64,000 nucleotides of DNA from Acetobacteraceae bacterium (GTDB lineage: Bacteria > Pseudomonadota > Alphaproteobacteria > Acetobacterales > Acetobacteraceae), in NCBI GenBank assembly GCA_009693865.1, contig SHWL01000002.1, forward strand, positions 32,905-96,904, given 5' to 3'. How positions within the stretch are numbered: the first letter of the stretch is position 1; every line of letters starts with the position of its first letter. Both the position numbers and the translations under genes were made by a program. Shown piece after piece: positions 19,413 through 26,722 of the stretch. A model generated the notes under the pieces. It worked only from the letters and a program-made list of their open reading frames with translations, had not been told where the DNA came from and made no database searches.

Positions 19413-19904
19413 ATGACGGAAGACCTCTACGATCGCGACATTTTGACCTGGTCCCGGCACCAGGCCGATCTACTGCGTCGGCTCGCGCGCGGGGAACGGG
19501 TGAATGGCGTCGACTGGACGCACGTCGTCGAGGAGATCGAGGACGTGGGACTGTCCGAACTCAACGCTGTTCGAAGCTATCTGCGACAAATGCTGGTGCA
19601 TTTATTGAAGGTCCGGGGATGGCCTGATCATTCAGCGGCCGATCACTGGAGAGGCGAGATTGGAGCTTTCCAGGCCGACGCGGCACAACGCTTCGCGCCT
19701 TCGATGCGGCGGAAAATCGCACTGCCGCTTCTTTACGACAAGGCACGCACGCAGCTCAAAGGCCTCCAATACGATGGCGTGCGTCCTGATGCCTGGCCGG
19801 ATGCATGCCCTTTCACGCTGAACCAACTTCTGAAAGGGGAACGCGCCGACCTTGAGGATCGGCTGAAAGAGGCCGCTTCGGAGTCTCAGAACCTTACGTC
19901 GTGA
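19413..19904 (+). CDS. DUF29 family protein
   Basis: 163 residues. It matches DUF29, a small helical family common in cyanobacteria and Acetobacteraceae with no known function: the N-terminal LYDRDILTWSRHQADLL, the VDWTHVVEEIEDVGLSEL core and the CPFTLNQLL segment near the C terminus. The ATG follows a weak site (AACGTTCGACCC). It is mirrored by a second DUF29 gene of exactly the same length on the opposite strand 108 bases away (20013-20504). Confidence 0.85.
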   Translation: MTEDLYDRDILTWSRHQADLLRRLARGERVNGVDWTHVVEEIEDVGLSELNAVRSYLRQMLVHLLKVRGWPDHSAADHWRGEIGAFQADAAQRFAPSMRRKIALPLLYDKARTQLKGLQYDGVRPDAWPDACPFTLNQLLKGERADLEDRLKEAASESQNLTS

Positions 19905-20012
19905 CACCGGGGCCAACCCGCGCGGTAGGAAAGATACCGCCGGTGTTACCCAATGCCCCGCAGCGTGAATGTGCCAGGCAAACCGGTCGCCTCGCTTGAA
20001 CGCGGACCGGGT

Positions 20013-20504
20013 TTACGTGGCCTGATCAAGGTTCTCCCGCGCGGCCTCATCAAAACATTGTTCCGGCCTCGGGCGCCGTTCCGTCAGAAGTTGGTCCAGG
20101 GTGAACGGGCAGGACACCGGACACCGGCGCGGTGCGATTCCGTCGTAGTGCGCGCCATCGAGTTGTTCCAGCGCGTCGCTGTACAGCCGGGCAAGATCGA
20201 TCGTTTGCCGCATCGATGGCGCGAATCGGTGCTCCGCGTTCTGCTGGCACGCGACGACTTCCACCCGCCAATGAACCCGTAACCGATTGTCCGGCCAACC
20301 TTGAACTGTTGGCAAATGCACGAGCATCAGGTTTAAATGGCTTTGGGCCGAGTGGAGTTCGGATAATCCCACTCCCTCGATCTCCTCAACGACGTTTTCC
20401 CAGTCCACACCGTTATCGCCCTCTCCGCGCGCGAGGCGGCGCGGCAGATCGGCCTGGAGTTCCGACCAGATCAGGATGTCGCGGTCGTGGAGATCCTCCG
20501 GCAT
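20013..20504 (-). CDS. DUF29 family protein, inverted paralogue
   Basis: 163 residues from ATG 20504; the frame continues upstream without support. Over the first 50 residues it is identical to the neighbouring DUF29 protein at 39 positions (LHDRDILIWSELQADL, VDWENVVEEIEGVGLSEL), and the C-terminal CPFTLDQLL is kept. Some core hydrophobics are replaced by proline (QADLPRR, VHLPTVQG), which may mean relaxed constraint in this copy. The two genes face each other tail-to-tail, forming an inverted duplication. Function unknown. Confidence 0.8.
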   Translation of the reverse strand: MPEDLHDRDILIWSELQADLPRRLARGEGDNGVDWENVVEEIEGVGLSELHSAQSHLNLMLVHLPTVQGWPDNRLRVHWRVEVVACQQNAEHRFAPSMRQTIDLARLYSDALEQLDGAHYDGIAPRRCPVSCPFTLDQLLTERRPRPEQCFDEAARENLDQAT

Positions 20505-20620
20505 GGGCGGAATATCATGGCGGGCCGGACCCGAAAGCCAGAAACACGGCAATGGTCCGATCCGCCCCGGCACGGTAGGATCGCACCAAAGCCCGGAATC
20601 CGAGGGCGATGGAGGCAGTC

Positions 20621-21895
20621 ATGCGGCGTGCGATCATGGTCGTTCTGGACGGCCTCCGGCGAGACTTCGTGACCGAGGCAATCACGCCGCGGCTCGTGTC
20701 GTTCATGCGCCAGGCGGAATATTTTCCGAAGTTTCGCAGCGCATTTCCGTCCGCCACCCGCATCGTGTCCGCGACCTTCGCCACCGGATGTTTCCCCGCC
20801 CGTCACACCTTGCAGGGCAACGCGGTCGCGCTGATGGAAAACGGCGTGCTGGTCCCGCACGACGTGGGACGCCCGGACTTCCTGGCGCACAAGCGGACCG
20901 TCACCGGCCATTCGCTGGCCGTCCCCACGCTGGCCGAGCGGTTGGCGCCCCATGGCGGGGCGATCGTCTTCAACAACGTCTCCCCCGGCGCTGCTCGGGC
21001 GCACGATCCCGATGGGTTCGGGCATGTTTATCATCGCGCGATCTCGGTGGGTCCTGGCCTGAAACCGGAGGACGATCCGTTGCGGGTCACGCTCGACGCC
21101 GCGGGCGACCGGGCGATGACGGATCGTTTCATCACAGAAATCATTCACCGCCGCCGCCCGGCGTTCGGCTTGCTGTGGTGCGGAGAGCCGGACCACATCC
21201 AGCACAACGTCCCGCTCGGCTCGCCCGAGCATTTGACAGTGCTGCGGGAAGCGGATCGTCATGCCGGCATGGTGATGGACGCCGTGGCCCGCGAACGGGA
21301 GCGCGGCGACGACATTTTGCTGATCGTCGCCTCCGATCACGGCCACGAAACGGTCAGCGGTGTGATCGATGTCGAGGCCGACCTGATCGAGGCCGGCTTG
21401 AAGCATGGCCCGGACTCAACCGATGTCGTGGCGATGGCGAACGGAACCGCGACGTTGATCTATCTCCATCCCGACGCCGAGCCCCGCCGCGCCGCTCTGG
21501 ACGCCCACCTGCGCGCCGTCTCCTGGGCTGGCTCGGTGTTCGCGGAGGACAAGTTGGGTCTGGTGGGTCACGCGGCACATCAGGGATTGGCCTTCGCGGT
21601 GTCGATGCGGGCGGACGAGGGGCTGAACGATTTCGGCGTCCCTGGGCAATCGCTGGCGGCAAAGCCCAGGTGGGACAAGCCGGACCGGTTGGGGTGCGGA
21701 CAGCATGGCGGCCTCGGGGCGTGGGAGCAGTCGCCAGTGTTGATGATCGATGGGCCCGGGTTCATGGCGGGAGCGGAGCGTGCGAGCGAGGCGAGGATCG
21801 TCGATCTGGCGCCGACGATCCTCGCCCACCTGGGCGTGATTGCCCCTGATCTGGACGGGCGCGCACTGCTGATGAGGAACGAACGGGCGTCTTGA
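20621..21895 (+). CDS. alkaline phosphatase-superfamily nucleotide pyrophosphatase/phosphodiesterase
   Basis: 424 residues from ATG 20621, chosen because GGAGG lies six bases upstream; an ATG at 20609 is in frame. It opens with VVLDGLRRDFV, the metal-ligand Asp of the alkaline phosphatase/NPP superfamily. PSATRIVSATFATG supplies the Thr/Ser nucleophile region. Further metal ligands are in GEPDHIQHNVPLGS (D and H), and IVASDHGHE is the classic DHG motif. These are hallmarks of phosphodiesterases and phosphonate hydrolases. No signal peptide, so a cytoplasmic role is likely. Substrate unknown. Confidence 0.88.
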   Translation: MRRAIMVVLDGLRRDFVTEAITPRLVSFMRQAEYFPKFRSAFPSATRIVSATFATGCFPARHTLQGNAVALMENGVLVPHDVGRPDFLAHKRTVTGHSLAVPTLAERLAPHGGAIVFNNVSPGAARAHDPDGFGHVYHRAISVGPGLKPEDDPLRVTLDAAGDRAMTDRFITEIIHRRRPAFGLLWCGEPDHIQHNVPLGSPEHLTVLREADRHAGMVMDAVARERERGDDILLIVASDHGHETVSGVIDVEADLIEAGLKHGPDSTDVVAMANGTATLIYLHPDAEPRRAALDAHLRAVSWAGSVFAEDKLGLVGHAAHQGLAFAVSMRADEGLNDFGVPGQSLAAKPRWDKPDRLGCGQHGGLGAWEQSPVLMIDGPGFMAGAERASEARIVDLAPTILAHLGVIAPDLDGRALLMRNERAS

Positions 21896-22005
21896 GCCGC
21901 CGCCATCTTATCATCGCGCCGCCGCAATCCGGACACGCGGCCTCACCATATTTCCGGCTGTGAGGACCTCACCGCTTCGAGGCCTTAACAGCAAGGAACA
22001 AGACC

Positions 22006-22347
22006 ATGAGGCAAATGAAAACGCTATTGATCGCCGCCCCGGTGATGCTGGGGATGTTCGCCGCTCCCGCCGCGCACGCCGAATGGCGCGGCCATGGCGG
22101 ATGGGGGCCTCATGCGGGTGGGTGGAGTCATCATGGCGGCCATCGCGGCCCAGGTGGGTTGCTCGCGGGTGCGTTGCTGGGGCTTGGCGTCGCCGCCGTG
22201 GCTGGCGGGATCATCGCCGCGCAACAGCCGGCGCCGGTGTATTACGCCCCGCAACCCGCATACTACCCGGCACCCGGTTACTACGTACCGCAAGGGTATT
22301 ATGCGCCGCAAGCGTATTATGGTCAGCGGGAGTATTCGGGCCAATAA
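22006..22347 (+). CDS. small exported Gly/Tyr-rich protein
   Basis: 113 residues. A signal peptide (KTLLIAAPVMLGMFAAPAAHA) precedes a His/Gly-rich segment (GWGPHAGGWSHHGGHRGPGG), a hydrophobic stretch (LLAGALLGLGVAAVAGGIIAA) and a C-terminal tandem of YY-containing repeats (VYYAPQP, AYYPAPG, YYVPQG, YYAPQA). Such small secreted or outer-membrane-anchored proteins are common in Acetobacteraceae and Rhizobiales but uncharacterised. AAGGAACAAG upstream supports the ATG at 22006; 22015 is an alternative. The middle segment could be a membrane or glycine-zipper helix. Confidence 0.8.
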   Translation: MRQMKTLLIAAPVMLGMFAAPAAHAEWRGHGGWGPHAGGWSHHGGHRGPGGLLAGALLGLGVAAVAGGIIAAQQPAPVYYAPQPAYYPAPGYYVPQGYYAPQAYYGQREYSGQ

Positions 22348-22411
22348 GCCCCACTGGACGTAGCGCAACGAGGCAATCAGACTCCTCCCTCCAAACCGGA
22401 GGGAGGCAAGC

Positions 22412-23188
22412 ATGGCACACCGCATCGGCATCGCCGGGATCACCGGCCGCATGGGCCAACTTCTGGCCGAGGAAGTCCCCGCCGCCGGCGCGACGCTGAC
22501 CGGCGGCATCGGCCGGTCAGGTTCGGGGAAACCCGGTCCTTCAGGTATCGCGCTCTTCCCTGATCTCGTCACGCTCGCGGCCGCCTCGGAGGTGGTCATC
22601 GACTTCACGCATGCCTCGACCGCCCAGGTGACGGCGGCGGCGATGGCTGGGTCGGGCAAGGCGTGGGTGCTGGGGTCGTCGGGCCTGTCCGGCGCGGACG
22701 AAGCCGCGGTGGAAGCCGCGTCGAGGGCGATCCCCATCGTCTATGCCTCCAACTTCTCCGCCGGCGTGAACCTGGTGCTGGCATTGTGCGAGCGCATGGG
22801 CGCAGCGCTGCCCGCCGAGGCGTACGACGCGGAGATCATGGAAATGCACCATCGCCAGAAGGTCGATGCCCCATCGGGTACCGCGATCGGGATGGGCCGA
22901 GCGGTCGCCAAGGGCCGCGGCCAGAAGTTTGAGGACGTCCTGGTCAGCGGCCGTACCGGCCATACCGGCGCCCGCGAAACGGGAGCGATCGGGTTCGCCT
23001 CGCTGCGCGGCGGCCAGGTCGTGGGCGAGCACACGCTGATCTTCGCCTCGGGTACCGAGCACATCGCGCTGACACATCGCGCCTTCGATCGGCGGGCGTT
23101 CGCGACAGGGGCTGTGCGGGCGGCTCAATGGGTTGTGGGGAAGAAGCCGGGGCTTTACTCGATGATGGACGTGCTTGGGATGACGTGA
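22412..23188 (+). CDS. dapB: 4-hydroxy-tetrahydrodipicolinate reductase
   Basis: 258 residues. The N-terminal GITGRMGQLL is the NAD(P)H-binding motif, VVIDFTHAST is the next strand, and EIMEMHHRQKVDAPSGTAIGMG is the conserved catalytic/substrate signature (EAHHxxKxDAPSGTA). DapB reduces the cyclic dihydrodipicolinate intermediate toward lysine and diaminopimelate for peptidoglycan. GGAGGGAG sits before the ATG. In many alphaproteobacteria dapB follows dnaJ directly; here five genes lie between. A strong terminator follows. Confidence 0.96.
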   Translation: MAHRIGIAGITGRMGQLLAEEVPAAGATLTGGIGRSGSGKPGPSGIALFPDLVTLAAASEVVIDFTHASTAQVTAAAMAGSGKAWVLGSSGLSGADEAAVEAASRAIPIVYASNFSAGVNLVLALCERMGAALPAEAYDAEIMEMHHRQKVDAPSGTAIGMGRAVAKGRGQKFEDVLVSGRTGHTGARETGAIGFASLRGGQVVGEHTLIFASGTEHIALTHRAFDRRAFATGAVRAAQWVVGKKPGLYSMMDVLGMT

Positions 23189-23225
23189 GGGGCAATTATG
23201 CAGGCTGGGCGAGATCATCCATGGC

Positions 23226-23271
23226 GTCGGGAATCGCATGTCACCGATTCCCGACAACTGGAACTGTTTTT
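23226..23271 (+). terminator. terminator downstream of dapB
   Basis: Perfect 11-bp stem GTCGGGAATCG / CGATTCCCGAC (23226-23236 and 23245-23255) with an 8-base loop. It begins 38 bases after the dapB stop, with a TTTTT tract at 23267-23271, slightly detached from the stem. Confidence 0.55.
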
Positions 23272-23315
23272 CCCTGAGGGGATGTAGTTCAAATCATTCA
23301 GCTTTTCGTGGACTC

Positions 23316-23343
23316 TTGATGTGGGATGAGATTGTGATACGAT
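23316..23343 (+). promoter_or_regulatory. candidate promoter of the Panacea module
   Basis: TTGATG at 23316-23321 and TACGAT at 23338-23343 with a 16-base spacer, followed by CAGGAA and the ATG at 23362. The surrounding DNA is AT-richer than the flanking dapB and mnmG genes. Confidence 0.35.
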
Positions 23344-23361
23344 TACGGGAACAGGAACGCC

Positions 23362-23940
23362 ATGCCTCGTCCCCGCCACCTCGGTACCATAACCGTGCGT
23401 CTGCCCGGCGAAATGTCCCGGCTACGCCATATGATCTTGTACGTGGCGCGTCGTTGCTACTCGGCCAAGTATTTTGGGGCGATCAAACTCAATAAGATAA
23501 TTTGGAAGGCCGACTTCGACGCATTTGCCGCCCGAGGCGTTCCGGTTACCGGAAGAGAATACCGTCGCCAAAAATTAGGGCCGGTTCTCCGCGAGATGAA
23601 ACGCCTTCACACAGAAATGTTGATCGAAGGCGCGATTCGCGTCGAGCGAAGAGAGTTTGGCGAGGATATCGTTGAATTTAGGACCGTCGCTCAGGATGAA
23701 CCAAATTTGTCCCTATTCACGACCGAGGACCTTTCCTTTGTCGATGAGGCGATTTCACATTACTGGGAAATGACCGGACAGGAAAGCAGCGACGGGTCTC
23801 ACGGGGTGGCTTGGCGCACTCGGGCGAATGGCGATCCTATGCCATACGAGCTGTCACTGCTTTCGGATCGAGGTCTTGGGGCAGCGCAGGAAAAGCGCCT
23901 GACCGACATGATCGCGAGACGCAGAACCCAAACTCTGTAG
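23362..23940 (+). CDS. Panacea (DUF4065/SocA-like) domain protein, probable antitoxin
   Basis: 192 residues. The central stretch RRCYSAKYFGAIKLNKIIWK followed by ADFDAFAARGVPVTGREYRR matches the Panacea consensus (KLxKLLYxADF...G.PITG..Y). Then GPVLREMKRL and a C-terminal helical region follow. Panacea is a promiscuous antitoxin domain that neutralises unrelated toxins in two-gene PanAT modules; DUF4065 proteins such as SocA act as proteolytic adaptors. The next gene begins immediately after this stop with no gap, the expected PanAT layout. Base composition is lower in GC than the neighbours. Family call is from motif, pairing from gene order. Confidence 0.75.
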   Translation: MPRPRHLGTITVRLPGEMSRLRHMILYVARRCYSAKYFGAIKLNKIIWKADFDAFAARGVPVTGREYRRQKLGPVLREMKRLHTEMLIEGAIRVERREFGEDIVEFRTVAQDEPNLSLFTTEDLSFVDEAISHYWEMTGQESSDGSHGVAWRTRANGDPMPYELSLLSDRGLGAAQEKRLTDMIARRRTQTL

Positions 23941-24216
23941 ATGGCAAACGGCCATGAGATCGTGTTTTCGCCCAACTGTGACGTGGCGGCGCAGAAACTG
24001 GGCGGGTACGGTGCGATAGATGACGCGCTGATCCCTATATTTGATTCGCTTCATCACGATCCGCGAGGATTTCACAAGGTCGGTCTCGATTGGAGCGCCA
24101 ATCGCTTTATTCTGACCAAGGCATTCGGGAAAATACCAGCCCTCGTTTGGCTGTTTTACATAGAGGTAAGTGGAAAGGTAGTCATAGATCATGTCGAAGA
24201 ATTCGAAGATTACTGA
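23941..24216 (+). CDS. small partner of the Panacea protein, candidate toxin
   Basis: 91 residues starting at the base after the Panacea stop. It has no catalytic motif I can name. Features are an FSPNCDVAAQKLGGYGAIDD N-terminal part, FDSLHHDPRGFHKVGLDWSA in the middle, and a strand-rich end (FGKIPALVWLFYIEVSGKVV, then DHVEEFEDY). Size and the beta-rich C-terminal half are compatible with a RelE/ParE-like or other compact toxin. Directly coupled translation with the Panacea gene and AT-rich DNA suggest a mobile two-gene toxin-antitoxin unit. Function unproven. Confidence 0.65.
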   Translation: MANGHEIVFSPNCDVAAQKLGGYGAIDDALIPIFDSLHHDPRGFHKVGLDWSANRFILTKAFGKIPALVWLFYIEVSGKVVIDHVEEFEDY

Positions 24217-24269
24217 CGGTGCCGAGACCTATCGCCGCAAGGCCACGTCTTGCGAACGAGGGAATAGTC

Positions 24270-24465
24270 GTGCCATCCCGTAAGTCCCCCGACCCGAACG
24301 CCAGGCCCGATCCATTGGACGCCCCCCCCCCAGATTGAACGGTTCAAGGCCGTCGCTCGCGAATTGGAATGCGACGGAGACCCGGCGGCGTTCGAGGCGG
24401 CGTTACGAAAGATCGCCCAGCATAGGCCGAAAGGTCAGCCAATACCATCAAAGGACAAAAAATAG
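24270..24465 (+). pseudogene. small ORF interrupted by a frameshift at a C10 tract
   Basis: A GTG-started frame (VPSRKSPDPNARPDPLDA) runs into ten consecutive C residues at 24322-24331 and ends at a TGA eight codons early. In the adjacent frame coding resumes at once as IERFKAVARELECDGDPAAF and EAALRKIAQHRPKG, ending at TAG 24463-24465. With nine C residues the two halves join into one ~64-residue protein ending with a helical 'ERFK..ARELECD.D..AFE.ALRKIA' segment, a layout known from small uncharacterised proteins. The next gene's GTG overlaps this stop (TAGTG), indicating the joined frame is the real gene. It may be inactive, phase-variable, or a sequencing error in a homopolymer. Confidence 0.6.
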
Positions 24466-24737
24466 TGTCCTGGTGGGAGGACGACGCGATCCTCGCGCAA
24501 CGGCAGAAGCGCCAGGACGAACAAGATCGAGCCGAAGTTTTCACCGAAGACGAAGCTAATCGGGCAGCGGCCTATACGCGGGATGACCTGAGTAAGGTGG
24601 TATCGTACCTCTCGTCGTTGAACAGCCAGGTCTCGACCATCAAAAACATCATGCTTTTCTATTTTTTCTCGACATTCATCGCGCTGCTACTGGCGTTAGT
24701 CCTGTTTGTGATTCGTGTGGCCGGCGCCAATTATTAG
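24465..24737 (+). CDS. small single-pass membrane protein
   Basis: 90 residues from a GTG overlapping the previous stop. The N-terminal half is highly charged and helical (WWEDDAILAQRQKRQDEQDR, then AEVFTEDEANRAAAYTRDD). It is followed by SSLNSQVSTIKNIM and one strong membrane helix (FYFFSTFIALLLALVLFVIRV) near the C terminus. There is no known domain. It sits at the end of the AT-richer patch containing the Panacea module and faces mnmG tail-to-tail, 58 bases apart. Confidence 0.6.
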   Translation: MSWWEDDAILAQRQKRQDEQDRAEVFTEDEANRAAAYTRDDLSKVVSYLSSLNSQVSTIKNIMLFYFFSTFIALLLALVLFVIRVAGANY

Positions 24738-24795
24738 GCCCTAAAGCCTATTTTCATCGCAAAGTCCGTGAAGTGCACAATTGCCACGTGACGCC

Positions 24796-26682
24796 TCACG
24801 CGGCCACGTCCGCCTCCCGCTTCCGGAGATGCGCGGCCAGGGCTGCCATCGCGGCGGGGGTCATCCCCTGAATCCTCGCCGCCGCCCCGAACGATTCAGG
24901 ACGAACCGTGTTCAGCTTGTCCCGCAGTTCGGTCGACAGGCCACCGACCCGATCGAAGGCGATGCCGGATAGCGACACCGCCTCCTCCCGCGCGAACCCG
25001 CGGATCTCGGCTTGCTGGCGATGGAGGTAGCCGCCATACAGCGCCTCAGCCCGCATCTGCGCGACCGCTCTTGGCTGAGCGTCCAGCAAGAAGGGGAAGG
25101 CCCGGGTCAGGGCGTCCCAGGGCACGCCATCGTAGCCCGATAGCTCCACCACATCCCGCCAGCGCCCGTCGTCCCGAACGATCACCCCCATTTTCGCCAG
25201 CGCCGCCGGACTGCCGCCCGACACCCGCGCCTGAGCCATCAGGTCCGCCACCGCGGCTTGGTGAGCCCGGAACGAAGCGATACGCTCCGGCCCGGCGCAA
25301 CCCCAGGCGATCCCTTTCTCGGTCAGCCGCAGGTCCGCGTTATCGGCTCGCAACGACAGCCGAAACTCCGCGCGCGAGGTGAACATCCGGTACGGCTCGC
25401 TGACACCATGCAGGGTCAGGTCGTCCACCAGGACGCCGAGATAAGCGTCGGACCGCGCCAGCCGCGCCTCCTCCGCCCCACTCGCCAACCGCGCCGCGTT
25501 GATGCCTGCCAGAATCCCCTGGGCCGCCGCTTCCTCGTACCCGGTGGTGCCGTTGATCTGGCCCGCCAGAAACAGTCCGGGCAGGGCGCGCAGGCCGAGG
25601 CCGGGGGACAACGCGATGGGATCGACGTAATCGTATTCCACCGCATAGCCGGGACGGATCATCCGGGCACGTTCCAATCCCGGGATGGTGGCCAGCAGCG
25701 CCTGTTGCACGGTTTCTGGCAACGAGGTGGAGATGCCGTTCGGGTAAACCGTCGGGTCGTCCAACCCCTCGGGTTCCAGGAAGATGTTGTGCCGGTCGCG
25801 TTCGGCGAAACGCTTCACCTTGTCCTCGATTGACGGACAGTAGCGCGGCCCGACGCCGCTGATGTTGCCGACGTGGATGGCGGAAAGATGCAGGTTCTCC
25901 CGGATGATCGCATGCGTCGCGGGCGTCGTGGCGGTAACCCGGCACGCCAGTTGCGGCGAGGGAATTCGATGCGTCAGAACCGAGAACGGTTCCGGCACCG
26001 CATCGCCAGGATCCGCCACCAGACCCAGCCAATCGATCGTGGTCCTGTCCAATCGAGGCGGCGTACCGGTCTTCAGGCGGCCCATGGGCAGGTTCAACCG
26101 CTCCAACGTCAGGGCCAGACCAATCGCGGGGGCCTCGCCGATCCGGCCGGCCTGGATTTGCCGGTCGCCGATATGGATGACACCGCGCAAGAAGGTACCG
26201 GTGGTGAGCACCGCCGCGCCGCACGCTACCCGCGATCCGTCGGCGCAGATGGCCGCCGCCAGACGCCCGTCCGGCCCGATTTCCAGGTCCTCCACGGCCG
26301 CGGCGCGCAAGGTCAGACCGGGCGTGGCGTCCAAAGCGGCCCGCATGGCGCGACGATAGAGCGTGCGGTCGGCCTGTGCCCGAGGCCCCCGCACCGCCGG
26401 CCCCTTGCTGCGATTAAGCAGCTTGAAATGGATCCCCGCCGCGTCGGCCACCCGGCCCATCAGCCCATCGAGCGCGTCGACCTCGCGCACCAGATGGCCT
26501 TTGCCGATCCCGCCGATCGAGGGATTGCATGACATTTCCCCCAACGTTTCCAGCTTGTGGGTCAGTAGCAACGTTCGCGCGCCCATGCGAGCGGCCGCGG
26601 CGGCGGCCTCGCAGCCGGCATGACCGCCGCCGACGACGACAACGTCGAAGGTATTTGGGTTCTGGAACATCGGCGGTGTCAT
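24796..26682 (-). CDS. mnmG: tRNA uridine-5-carboxymethylaminomethyl(34) synthesis enzyme MnmG
   Basis: 628 residues. The N-terminal FAD motif [20 protein letters not shown], the signature [20 protein letters not shown] and the C-terminal region with [20 protein letters not shown] are diagnostic of MnmG (GidA). With MnmE it installs the cmnm5 group on U34 of tRNAs that read split-box codons. A second ATG at 26670 (MFQNPN) is an alternative start. In Acetobacteraceae mnmG is usually followed by rsmG-parA-parB; here the downstream side is the AT-richer Panacea/small-protein patch, convergent to it. Confidence 0.96.
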   Translation of the reverse strand: MTPPMFQNPNTFDVVVVGGGHAGCEAAAAAARMGARTLLLTHKLETLGEMSCNPSIGGIGKGHLVREVDALDGLMGRVADAAGIHFKLLNRSKGPAVRGPRAQADRTLYRRAMRAALDATPGLTLRAAAVEDLEIGPDGRLAAAICADGSRVACGAAVLTTGTFLRGVIHIGDRQIQAGRIGEAPAIGLALTLERLNLPMGRLKTGTPPRLDRTTIDWLGLVADPGDAVPEPFSVLTHRIPSPQLACRVTATTPATHAIIRENLHLSAIHVGNISGVGPRYCPSIEDKVKRFAERDRHNIFLEPEGLDDPTVYPNGISTSLPETVQQALLATIPGLERARMIRPGYAVEYDYVDPIALSPGLGLRALPGLFLAGQINGTTGYEEAAAQGILAGINAARLASGAEEARLARSDAYLGVLVDDLTLHGVSEPYRMFTSRAEFRLSLRADNADLRLTEKGIAWGCAGPERIASFRAHQAAVADLMAQARVSGGSPAALAKMGVIVRDDGRWRDVVELSGYDGVPWDALTRAFPFLLDAQPRAVAQMRAEALYGGYLHRQQAEIRGFAREEAVSLSGIAFDRVGGLSTELRDKLNTVRPESFGAAARIQGMTPAAMAALAAHLRKREADVAA

Positions 26683-26722
26683 GTGAGGGTGAGGCGGCGG
26701 AAGTCAATCGTTGTACGGCCTC

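Noticed and set aside
20476..21849. 457-codon frame overlapping the phosphodiesterase gene
   Set aside because: Alternate-frame artefact with no family features; the phosphodiesterase frame has all metal-binding motifs.
24191..24283. 30-codon frame starting MSKNSKITDG, overlapping the end of the candidate Panacea partner
   Set aside because: Too short, with no ribosome site of its own beyond the coding sequence it overlaps and no recognised features; could be a tiny coupled ORF but support is insufficient.
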